The notes below the pieces were generated by a model that did no database searches, was not told where the DNA came from, and saw only the letters and a program-made list of their open reading frames with translations. Source: CAYOLL01 sp964404765 [NCBI: uncultured Gemmatimonadota bacterium] (lineage in GTDB: Bacteria; 4572-55). Taken from it: DNA of 13,848 nucleotides. Positions 1 to 5,142 of the stretch are shown here, piece by piece (positions within the stretch are counted from its first letter, which is position 1; every line of letters begins with the position of its first letter). The DNA lies in contig CAYOLL010000158.1 in NCBI GenBank assembly GCA_964404765.1, forward strand, positions 1 through 13,848, written 5' to 3'. The position numbers and the translations under genes are program-made.

Positions 1-61
1 GCATTCCGGCATGACATCGAATTGAAATGCAATTTCTAACCCTTAATCAGTATAGATGCGT

Positions 62-580
62 TTAATCCGCATAAAAATAGGATTGCCAGTTATGCTGCTC
101 AACCGAAATGCGCCAGGAAAGCAGCAAAGCCGGAAAAGGATTCGGGTCCTTAGGCCGGGAAAGAAGGTCCATCTCCGCTTGACGCGGGGTACGATCTGCT
201 TTTTGATTATTGCACTTTTTACAGGCGGCTACCACATTGGTCCACGAATCCGGGCCGCCCTTGGAGCGTGGCAAGATGTGATCAACGGTTAGTTCGGCGA
301 CGCCTGGTTTTTCGCCGCAGTACTGACAGGTAAAAGCATCACGCCGGATAACATTTTTACGATTATAGCTGATTCGCAAGTGTGGCCGGCGAATAAACTG
401 ATACAAGCGAATGACGCTGGGCACGGCAAATTTTTGATTAGCGGCGTGAACCATCCGTGGCGTATTTTCCACAGCCTCAGCTTTATTTTTAAAAATCAGC
501 TTGAGTGCACGACGCGTATTGCAAATGTTAATCGGCTCATAGTTTTGATTTAGGACCAGCACTGATTGCATGGTGGACAT
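62..580 (-). CDS. HNH endonuclease family protein
   Basis: A 172-residue protein of the HNH nuclease superfamily, predicted to cut DNA using a metal-bound beta-beta-alpha fold. A zinc-ribbon-type CxxC pair (C85, C88) and a second CxxC (C120, C123) bracket the HNH core: DHILPRSKGG with H101, N115 in TNVV, and the CNNQK tail with N124/N125. The N-terminal 60 residues (SVLVLNQNYEPINICN) match the standard opening of this widespread stand-alone family. I chose the ATG at 580 because AAAGGG lies 9 nt upstream; an in-frame ATG at 613 adds 11 residues but has no well-spaced Shine-Dalgarno, and ATG 571 is also possible. The gene follows a tRNA by about 70 bp on the same strand and shows no promoter of its own that I can see. 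The biological target is unknown; such genes occur both in core genomes and in mobile or restriction contexts. Confidence 0.9.
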   Translation of the reverse strand: MSTMQSVLVLNQNYEPINICNTRRALKLIFKNKAEAVENTPRMVHAANQKFAVPSVIRLYQFIRRPHLRISYNRKNVIRRDAFTCQYCGEKPGVAELTVDHILPRSKGGPDSWTNVVAACKKCNNQKADRTPRQAEMDLLSRPKDPNPFPALLLSWRISVEQHNWQSYFYAD

Positions 581-653
581 AAAGACAAACCCTTTGGGAT
601 GATGGAAAGACATCTACCGAACGAATCCACCCAGAACAATTATCAAAAAAAGT

Positions 654-729
654 TGGAAGCGGGGGCGGGATTCGAACCCGCGACTACTTGCTTATGAGGC
701 AAGTGAGATAACCACTTCTCCACCCCGCA
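654..729 (-). tRNA. tRNA-Met (anticodon CAU), initiator-like acceptor and D stem
   Basis: A complete cloverleaf of 76 nt including an encoded 3' CCA (656-654). On the minus strand the arms are: acceptor GCGGGG/CCCCGC with an unpaired T1-T72; D stem GAGA/TCTC; anticodon stem CTTGC/GCAAG with loop CTCATAA (anticodon CAU); variable loop TAGTC; T arm GCGGG-TTCGAAT-CCCGC; discriminator T73. The 1:72 mismatch, G2:C71, C3:G70, G4:C69 and A11:U24 are the set recognised by methionyl-tRNA formyltransferase in initiator tRNAs. The three consecutive G:C pairs of initiator anticodon stems (29-31/39-41) are absent: the pairs here are T:A, G:C and C:G. It is therefore either a divergent initiator or an elongator Met tRNA with initiator-like ends. 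A C34-lysidine tRNA-Ile is less likely but cannot be ruled out. Confidence 0.9.
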
Positions 730-735
730 TCCAGA

Positions 736-765
736 ATCATAAACGGCAAAAACCCGTCTTATCAA
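736..765 (-). promoter_or_regulatory. Candidate sigma70 promoter for the tRNA, embedded in the terminator hairpin
   Basis: On the minus strand TTGATA (765-760), an 18-bp spacer and TATGAT (741-736) form a near-consensus promoter. The expected start, 7 nt past the -10, falls at about 729, the first base of the mature tRNA, so the transcript would have almost no 5' leader. The -35 box lies in the loop and 3' arm of the upstream terminator. This is read from sequence only. Confidence 0.5.
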
Positions 766-785
766 ATAATAAGACGGGTTTTTTA
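748..785 (-). terminator. Strong intrinsic terminator, T-rich on both sides
   Basis: The arms AACCCGTCTTA (751-761) and TAAGACGGGTT (770-780) form a perfect 11-bp stem around an 8-nt loop, extended to 13 bp by flanking A/T pairs. On the minus strand it is followed by TTTTT (752-748); on the plus strand a T run also follows (779-784), so it could work in both directions. It lies directly after the stop codon of an open frame (786-788) and 19 bp before the tRNA. Confidence 0.85.
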
Positions 786-962
786 TTAGGAATATATATC
801 CAATACAATATCCGCAGCCGGGGTCAAGACATCAACACCCGTCTTCAGATTAGCAATTAAACTTATAAAATAAGGACGTTGTGCAATACAATTGAAAGTA
901 AAACCTCCGTCACTAGTATAGAAATGACTACTCGCATTCTCATCTAAATTAAGTATAAGACG
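786..962 (-). pseudogene. Possible gene remnant: 58 open codons with one Asp-box-like motif, no start codon
   Basis: The minus-strand frame is open from an in-frame TAG (963-965) down to TAA (786-788), and the terminator follows the stop at once, as for a real gene end. The translation reads like a folded protein tail: it contains HFYTSDGGFTF, in which TSDGGFTF fits the Asp-box (BNR) pattern S/T-x-D-x-G-x-T-W/F, followed by a hydrophobic segment and LTPAADIVLDIYS. There is no ATG, GTG or TTG near the 5' end, so if genuine it is the 3' stump of a deleted or frameshifted gene. The alternative is that this DNA is an untranslated leader RNA (see the promoter at 952-980) and the open frame is chance. 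Confidence 0.35.
863..943 (-). CDS. Possible 26-codon hydrophobic micro-ORF
   Basis: If transcription starts near 945 from the promoter at 952-980, the first ATG (943-941) lies only 2 nt inside the RNA and opens a 26-codon frame ending at TAA (865-863). The peptide is strongly hydrophobic (VVISILVTEVLLSIVL in the middle), as in one-helix membrane peptides such as type I toxins or leader peptides. There is no Shine-Dalgarno, so translation would be leaderless or start at the second ATG (937). The frame overlaps the gene-remnant reading in another phase; at most one is likely real. Confidence 0.2.
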   Translation of the reverse strand: MRMRVVISILVTEVLLSIVLHNVLIL

Positions 963-980
963 CTAATATCCTCTTGTCAA
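952..980 (-). promoter_or_regulatory. Consensus sigma70 promoter of the tRNA-upstream leader
   Basis: On the minus strand TTGACA (980-975), a 17-bp spacer and TATACT (957-952) form an almost perfect housekeeping promoter. The predicted start is A945. The resulting RNA would run about 200 nt to the terminator at 748, or read through into the tRNA and perhaps the HNH gene. Confidence 0.65.
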
Positions 981-1061
981 GTCTATTTTTGCTATAGACA
1001 ACCGTAATAAAGTCCCAAAAATATCCATTATCAACTATTTGGTTCAAGTATAGAATCCATG

Positions 1062-1574
1062 TCATTCGGTAAACGGTTGCAAGCGTGCAATTTGCTCAAT
1101 GCCGGCCCGATCAAGACGGCAGCTTTTCCAGCCGTCAACAGTTTGTGCGCCCAAGCGATCATAAAAATGTATTGCCTGCCGGTTCCAATCCAGGACTTGC
1201 CAGTCAATTCGATAACAATTCCGCGCCACAGCCAATTGTGCCAGATAAATCATAAGCGCTAATCCGACCTTTTTAGCACGACCTTCCGGCCGAACAAATA
1301 AATCTTCCAGGTATAAGCCGGGCCGACCTAAAAATGTCGAGAAGTTATGAAAAAAAATCGCCTGGCCAACCATTTCTGTTTCAATCCACGCCAGAGCTAC
1401 TTCGGCATAAATTTTGGGGCCAAATAATGTCTCTAATAGATCGGACTCGCTGGCCACAACACGATCGGCAAGCTCTTCATAAGAAGCAAGCTCTTTAATC
1501 ATTTGCAAAATTTGTGGGACGTCGGTGGGTGTAGCCGGACGAACCGTTACCCTGGCATCATTCGGAAATTTCAT
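1062..1574 (-). CDS. GNAT-family N-acetyltransferase, spermidine/diamine acetyltransferase-like
   Basis: A 170-residue acetyl-CoA-dependent acetyltransferase closest to the SAT1/diamine acetyltransferase subgroup. It has the opening VTVRPATPTDVPQIL, the family signature FFHNFSTFLGRPGLYLEDLF (residues 74-93), then VRPEGR and the acetyl-CoA loop, and WQVLDWNRQAIHFYDRLGA (125-143) with Y138 at the usual general-acid place. The pyrophosphate loop RxxGxG/A reads R99-A-K-K-V-G104, so the first glycine is lysine here, which is atypical. I chose ATG 1574 because AGGA lies 6 nt upstream; a GTG at 1610 would add 12 residues with a poorer site. The substrate (polyamine, thialysine or another amine) cannot be fixed from sequence. 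It is a single gene divergent from two micro-ORFs. Confidence 0.9.
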   Translation of the reverse strand: MKFPNDARVTVRPATPTDVPQILQMIKELASYEELADRVVASESDLLETLFGPKIYAEVALAWIETEMVGQAIFFHNFSTFLGRPGLYLEDLFVRPEGRAKKVGLALMIYLAQLAVARNCYRIDWQVLDWNRQAIHFYDRLGAQTVDGWKSCRLDRAGIEQIARLQPFTE

Positions 1575-1674
1575 CGAGGTTCCTAACAGCCTTTCCACAA
1601 TGCGGAACACATTCCTTCATCGGGAAGATTTGGCGGATTATTTAAGTCCAATAGTTGGCGATAAAATGACTAAC

Positions 1675-1703
1675 ATATTATTTTAAAACAAGTTACGTGT
1701 CGG
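1675..1703 (-). promoter_or_regulatory. Weak candidate promoter for the GNAT gene
   Basis: On the minus strand CCGACA (1703-1698), 17 bp and TAATAT (1680-1675) give a partial match to sigma70 boxes, about 100 bp before the GNAT start. Only four of six -35 bases match. Confidence 0.3.
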
Positions 1704-1711
1704 AATATTTT

Positions 1712-1727
1712 TGGCATAATCCCTGCT
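1712..1727 (+). promoter_or_regulatory. Candidate sigma54 (-24/-12) promoter
   Basis: TGGCATAATCCCTGCT carries the invariant GG (1713-1714) and GC (1725-1726) exactly 10 bp apart, and TGGCA plus TGC match the RpoN consensus TGGCAC-N5-TTGCW at most positions. The predicted start, about 12 nt past the GC, is near 1738, some 55 nt before the first micro-ORF. No enhancer-binding site was identified. Confidence 0.4.
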
Positions 1728-1792
1728 TTTTAAGAAGATGTGTAGGTTAATTCATTTCTAAAACACGATGCATTCTTAAAAAGGAGGACGCC

Positions 1793-1936
1793 ATGTCTGA
1801 TCGGAATAACAAAGATGTTCAATCCAGCATTCGGATTTTTCGCAGTTTTGCCAATTTACTTGCGATTTCTTTCGAACTTGCCCGCCAAAAAGATAAATCT
1901 GAGGGCGAGTATAAGAAGCAAGAAAACTCCTACTAA
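1793..1936 (+). CDS. Small protein of 47 residues, unknown function
   Basis: The frame begins at an ATG with an excellent ribosome-binding site (AAGGAGG, 5 nt spacing) and ends at TAA 1934-1936. The peptide is polar at both ends (MSDRNNKDVQ at the start, EGEYKKQENSY at the end) with a central amphipathic segment IRIFRSFANLLAISFELA (residues 13-30) that could be a membrane-surface or protein-binding helix. I recognise no family. It is preceded by a sigma54-like promoter, and its stop region supplies the ribosome-binding site of the next micro-ORF (TAAGGAG), as in a translationally coupled pair. The strength of the ribosome-binding site is the main argument that it is real. Confidence 0.55.
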   Translation: MSDRNNKDVQSSIRIFRSFANLLAISFELARQKDKSEGEYKKQENSY

Positions 1937-1946
1937 GGAGTTGGTT

Positions 1947-2030
1947 ATGAAAGTGCAAAAATTAAAAATCCATCTGTGCTACGCGATTCAAGTCATCTTG
2001 GGCCTGTCTATAATAGACAGCTCAAGATGA
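1947..2030 (+). CDS. Micro-ORF of 27 codons ending in a palindromic repeat
   Basis: An ATG at 1947 follows GGAG (spacing 6) that overlaps the stop of the preceding micro-ORF. The peptide starts MKVQKLKIHLCYAIQ and continues VILGLSIIDSSR. Everything after residue 15 is encoded by the inverted repeat at 1991-2032, and the stop TGA is in the repeat's right arm. It may be a genuine short peptide, or the stump of a longer gene whose 3' part was replaced by the repeat. I recognise no family. Confidence 0.35.
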   Translation: MKVQKLKIHLCYAIQVILGLSIIDSSR

Positions 2031-2032
2031 CT
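1991..2032. repeat. REP-like palindromic element, copy A
   Basis: The left arm AGTCATCTTGGGCCTGTCTA (1991-2010) pairs with the right arm 2014-2032 (TAGACAGCTCAAGATGACT) with one wobble and one bulged base around a 3-nt centre. The right-arm core GCTCAAGATGAC (2020-2031) recurs exactly at 6451-6462, marking a dispersed family. No T run follows, so it is not a typical terminator. Confidence 0.75.
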
Positions 2033-2142
2033 GCTCATTTAAACTTGCCCCTGATTTAAGAAATGCTGATGTTGGGGGCAAATTTTCCCATGTTTTCTGC
2101 TTTCACTCATGTCGCGCTGTCCGTCTCTTGAAGTTTTCCGCT
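2033..2142. other. Intergenic gap between convergent genes, weak hairpin
   Basis: The only structure seen is TTGCCCC (2045-2051) pairing with GGGGCAA (2075-2081) over a 23-nt loop, followed by ATTTT on the plus strand. This could be a weak terminator for the micro-ORFs. Confidence 0.25.
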
Positions 2143-3435
2143 TTATGTGCCGGGCAACGGTCGAAGTTCAATGTAGTTCTGCTTCTTTAAATCTTCAATA
2201 AAACTTTCGTAACGAACGGCCATTTTACTTTGCCGCACCATATCTTCCAGTTGTGGGCGAACGTCATTAAAGCTATATGGCCGTGGGGCTTCGCGGGCAT
2301 CAACCCGAATCAGATGATAACCAAAATCACCCAAAACCGGCTCGCTGACTTCGCCGATTTGCAAAGTTTTGACGGCATCATTATACGGTGGGACTAACTC
2401 GCTAAGTGAAAATTTTCCTAACGCGCCGCCTTCGTTGCGCGTGTTTTCATCCACGGAGTATTGCTTAGCCAGATCACTAAATACGGCGCCGCTTTTAAAT
2501 TTGGCCAGCACATCTTTTGCCGTTTGCAAGGCGCGCAATGAATCGGCTTCATCCTGCCCGATTTTAATCAGAATATGCGCTGCGGCAATTTTGTCATCCT
2601 TTTTATCATTCACTTTGATAAGATGGTAGCCCAGACTGGTATTTACCGGCTGCGAAATTTCGCCCACCTTCATGGTCAACACGGCCTTCTCAAATTCGGG
2701 TAGCATATCACCAACGCCAAAGTAACCTAAATCCCCGCCATTTTCTGCGCCGGGACCCTGAGAAAAGGTTTTAGCAGTTTCGCTAAAATCGGCGCCGTCC
2801 ATTAATTTTTGACGAATCATTCTGGCTTTTTCTTGTGCTTTTTCATCGGCATTGCCGGTTACCTCGATTGGGATCAGAATATGTGAAACTGTTACTTGCT
2901 CGGGCATTTGGGGTAATTCGGCTTGTTTCTCAGTATACATTTGGCGGATTTCGTGGGCTGAAACTTCCACTTGTGATCGAATTTTGTCATCTACCAAACG
3001 ATTAATCATCAGTTGATTGCGGATATCCTCGGCGTAGCGGCGGCGCAGGTCGGCAATGGTCAAACCTTCTTTGGCCAATTCGCTTTCAAAAGCTTCTTGC
3101 GATGGAAAATTTTCGCGAATACGGCCGATACTTTCTTCCAGACTTTGATTCACTTCTGCGCTTTGGATGACAATTCCCTGTGTTTTGGCTGACTCCACCA
3201 ACAAGATGTTTTCTACCATCTGATCACGATATTTTTGGCGCGCCTCCTGCTTCTCCTCTTGGCTGGGTTCTTTTTTAGCCTGCGCAAAATACATGTTGAC
3301 GGTTTCATCAACTTCGCTAAGCAGAATAATCTTGTCGTTGACAATCGCTAAAATTTGATCGATTACTTTTGGCTCGGCAAATGTCAGGTTGGGCATTAAG
3401 CATATTGCGCTCAAAAGGAGCAAAGTTTTTTTCAT
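2143..3435 (-). CDS. SurA/PpiC-type periplasmic peptidyl-prolyl cis-trans isomerase
   Basis: A 430-residue exported folding factor that isomerises X-Pro bonds and chaperones outer-membrane or secreted proteins in the periplasm. Residues 1-20 form a signal peptide (MKKTLLLLSAICLM, cut after TFA). Residues 24-165 are the SurA N-terminal helical region, with the characteristic IDQILAIVNDKIILLSEVDE opening. Two parvulin domains follow: about 182-277 (VSHILI ... GYFGVGDMLPEFEKAV ... GYHLIKV) and 285-379 (AAHILIKI ... GALGKFSLSELVPPY ... GYHLIRV). The length and order match SurA. I started it at ATG 3435, preceded by GGAGG (spacing 9) and giving a clean signal peptide; an upstream ATG at 3456 is less likely. 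It lies downstream of secreted-protein genes, but a terminator separates it from the preceding gene, so it is probably transcribed from its own promoter. A specific client is not known. Confidence 0.93.
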   Translation of the reverse strand: MKKTLLLLSAICLMPNLTFAEPKVIDQILAIVNDKIILLSEVDETVNMYFAQAKKEPSQEEKQEARQKYRDQMVENILLVESAKTQGIVIQSAEVNQSLEESIGRIRENFPSQEAFESELAKEGLTIADLRRRYAEDIRNQLMINRLVDDKIRSQVEVSAHEIRQMYTEKQAELPQMPEQVTVSHILIPIEVTGNADEKAQEKARMIRQKLMDGADFSETAKTFSQGPGAENGGDLGYFGVGDMLPEFEKAVLTMKVGEISQPVNTSLGYHLIKVNDKKDDKIAAAHILIKIGQDEADSLRALQTAKDVLAKFKSGAVFSDLAKQYSVDENTRNEGGALGKFSLSELVPPYNDAVKTLQIGEVSEPVLGDFGYHLIRVDAREAPRPYSFNDVRPQLEDMVRQSKMAVRYESFIEDLKKQNYIELRPLPGT

Positions 3436-3468
3436 GAAATAAATCCTCCAAAACAAGTTATAAATTCC

Positions 3469-3499
3469 AGCAACAAATCATTCTATCCGTTTTGTTGCT
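3469..3499. promoter_or_regulatory. Inverted repeat upstream of the surA-like gene
   Basis: AGCAACAAA (3469-3477) and TTTGTTGCT (3491-3499) are perfect 9-bp arms around 13 bp, 34 bp before the start codon. This could be an operator or an mRNA 5' hairpin. I found no clear -35/-10 pair beside it. Confidence 0.35.
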
Positions 3500-3512
3500 C
3501 AATAAACTGCAA

Positions 3513-3547
3513 AGCAAAAAGGCGGTCTTCTAATGAAAACCGCCTTT
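3513..3547 (-). terminator. Intrinsic terminator of the propeller gene
   Basis: The arms AAAGGCGGT (3518-3526) and ACCGCCTTT (3539-3547) give a 9-bp stem; on the minus strand the 3' arm runs into TTTTT and then GC. It lies 33 bp past the stop codon of the propeller gene. Confidence 0.85.
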
Positions 3548-3579
3548 CATACAGATAAAGAATCAAAAAGGTTTCGTTA

Positions 3580-4977
3580 TTAATTACTTTGATGCGTTGT
3601 CATCGCTTGACGCAACGGGACTATTTTCTTTCCTTCGGCAATATCCAGAAGGTTGTCAAAAAAACTGTGCTGGGCAAAGACATCCGATTTGTGATTAAAA
3701 GTATCCATGTAGCGGTAATCAACCCAGGACATAACCAGATTGCCGGCGGCATCACAAGCAATAGACGGTTCGGTTTGAACAGCCGGTGAGCCAAACGGGT
3801 CGTTGATCTGAATGTTTCGACCAATCGCCAGACCGGTCAAGGTGTAACATTGCGCATAGATGTCAAAATTTTCATTCCGCAGATCGGCCCAGACAACCAT
3901 AAATTCGCCACGTCCGTTAATGCAGGCAGATGGGTTGCGCTGGACGCGCACGGTTTTGTCATCGTTTATCAGAATATTATTGCCGATCAGTTGTCCGTCC
4001 GGATCAAAAAGCTGGCCGAAAATATCGAGGTTCCCATTGCGATCGTCACGCCAGACAATCATCATGGTGCCGTTGTCGGCAATAATGATATCCGGATTGC
4101 ATTGATCGACATCACCACCATCTTTTGGGTTGATAAGAATGTTTTCGCCTTTGAGTCCACCGGTGTTGTTCAGGCGCTGGCCATAGATATCAGCGCCTTC
4201 GTAGACAGTTTTTGCCAGGCGGCAGTCACGCCAAACAATCATACCGCCGCCGTTTTTGTCAAAAGCCAATTTTGGATCTGTTTGATCGGTGTTGGTAAAG
4301 TCGCTGTTAACCTTAAAACTTGGCCCAAAGGGTTGGCCGGCTGCCGAAATCTTACGCGCAAAGATGTCAATGTTGCCATTACGCCAATCTTCCCAAGCTA
4401 CGACGAAGCTGCCATCACTCATTTCGCTAATGGTTGGATTCATTTGGTCGGAGGAGTTTGCTTCATGAATTATGAAGTTTGCTCCGGTTAACTGGCCGGC
4501 TTTGGAAATGAATTGCGCGTAGATGTCATTGTTATTGTTACGCTCGTCACGCCAAACAATTACATAGCTACCGCTGCCGGCGGCAATAACATCTGCGTCT
4601 TTTTGGCCTGTGGCGGTTTGGTCACTGTTAACGCGAAAATTCGGGCCAAAGGCTTTTCCGCCGGTGTCCAAAACTTGGGCATAGATATCGCGGTCACCGT
4701 TGCGCCAGTCTTCCCAGACAACAATGCTATTACCTTCACGATCAATAGCTACGGCCGGCGCCCACTGATTGGCTTTCTGGGCAGGATCATCATTGATTTT
4801 GAAGTCATCAATAACCGCACCACGATCATCCTGCCAACTGTATTGCTGGCGCGAAATCTCATTCAAGGTCATACCTTTGGGCGGTGTTAAAAGAACTTTA
4901 AGTGGTTGGCCGGCGCTTGCGGCGCTAACAGCCAAAAAGTAAGCAATAATCCCTAAAAAAATCCTTGAGCGGTTCAT
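3580..4977 (-). CDS. Secreted seven-repeat beta-propeller protein
   Basis: A 465-residue protein with a signal peptide (residues 1-22, ending SAASA) and seven copies of a repeat of about 54 residues whose core is VVWxDxRNGxxDIYAQ. The repeat tryptophans fall at residues 88, 142, 195, 249, 309, 363 and 418; the core reads VVWEDWRNGDRDIYAQ in repeat 1 and IVWRDERNNNNDIYAQ in repeat 2, and diverges in repeats 4 and 7. Seven regular blades predict a seven-bladed propeller. No catalytic residues or sorting domain are evident, and the C-terminal 30 residues are not repeat-like. Its role is likely binding at the cell surface or outside the cell; the ligand is unknown. The gene has its own strong promoter (5075-5103) and terminator. 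AGGGGAC precedes the ATG. Confidence 0.88.
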   Translation of the reverse strand: MNRSRIFLGIIAYFLAVSAASAGQPLKVLLTPPKGMTLNEISRQQYSWQDDRGAVIDDFKINDDPAQKANQWAPAVAIDREGNSIVVWEDWRNGDRDIYAQVLDTGGKAFGPNFRVNSDQTATGQKDADVIAAGSGSYVIVWRDERNNNNDIYAQFISKAGQLTGANFIIHEANSSDQMNPTISEMSDGSFVVAWEDWRNGNIDIFARKISAAGQPFGPSFKVNSDFTNTDQTDPKLAFDKNGGGMIVWRDCRLAKTVYEGADIYGQRLNNTGGLKGENILINPKDGGDVDQCNPDIIIADNGTMMIVWRDDRNGNLDIFGQLFDPDGQLIGNNILINDDKTVRVQRNPSACINGRGEFMVVWADLRNENFDIYAQCYTLTGLAIGRNIQINDPFGSPAVQTEPSIACDAAGNLVMSWVDYRYMDTFNHKSDVFAQHSFFDNLLDIAEGKKIVPLRQAMTTHQSN

Positions 4978-5048
4978 AGCTTTGTCCCCTTTATCTTAAA
5001 GTTTAGAAGCTCTGTCTGCGCCCCCGCAGGCAGTCATTTTGTTATCAA

Positions 5049-5074
5049 GGCTGACCCTTTTGAAAGGGTTAGCC
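5049..5074. promoter_or_regulatory. 26-bp near-perfect palindrome abutting the -10 box
   Basis: The arms GGCTGACCCTTT (5049-5060) and AAAGGGTTAGCC (5063-5074) differ at one position and flank TG. The right arm touches the -10 box of the promoter, and the predicted start (about 5068) is inside it. This position suits a repressor operator covering the start site, or a hairpin at the extreme 5' end of the mRNA that would affect its stability. Confidence 0.6.
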
Positions 5075-5103
5075 ATTATAGCACGCGACCGGTAATAAGT
5101 CAA
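5075..5103 (-). promoter_or_regulatory. Strong sigma70 promoter of the propeller gene
   Basis: On the minus strand TTGACT (5103-5098), 17 bp and TATAAT (5080-5075), with TGC just before the -10 (extended -10). This is the best promoter in the window, about 100 bp before the propeller start codon. Confidence 0.75.
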
Positions 5104-5130
5104 ACACAATTTTAAACTTGTGACATCTTT

Positions 5131-5142
5131 TGTGAGCTCACA
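5131..5142. promoter_or_regulatory. 12-bp perfect palindrome TGTGAGCTCACA upstream of the promoter
   Basis: It is centred about 68 bp upstream of the predicted start, where an activator could bind. It has CRP-like half sites, but with a 2-bp rather than 6-bp centre, so it is not a standard CRP site. Confidence 0.25.

Noticed and set aside
748-945. 6S RNA or T-box riboswitch in the tRNA leader
   Set aside because: The 5' and 3' ends do not pair into the long 6S rod, and the T-box antiterminator consensus is absent.
1575-1610. GTG start extending the GNAT protein by 12 residues
   Set aside because: ATG 1574 has a better-spaced AGGA, and the family begins close to that methionine.
3850-4491. 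Open frame of 213 codons on the plus strand
   Set aside because: Antisense shadow of the repetitive propeller gene; the regular repeats on the minus strand explain the openness.
5131-5142. CRP binding site
   Set aside because: The half sites fit but the 2-bp centre does not match the 6-bp spacing of CRP sites; kept only as a generic palindrome.
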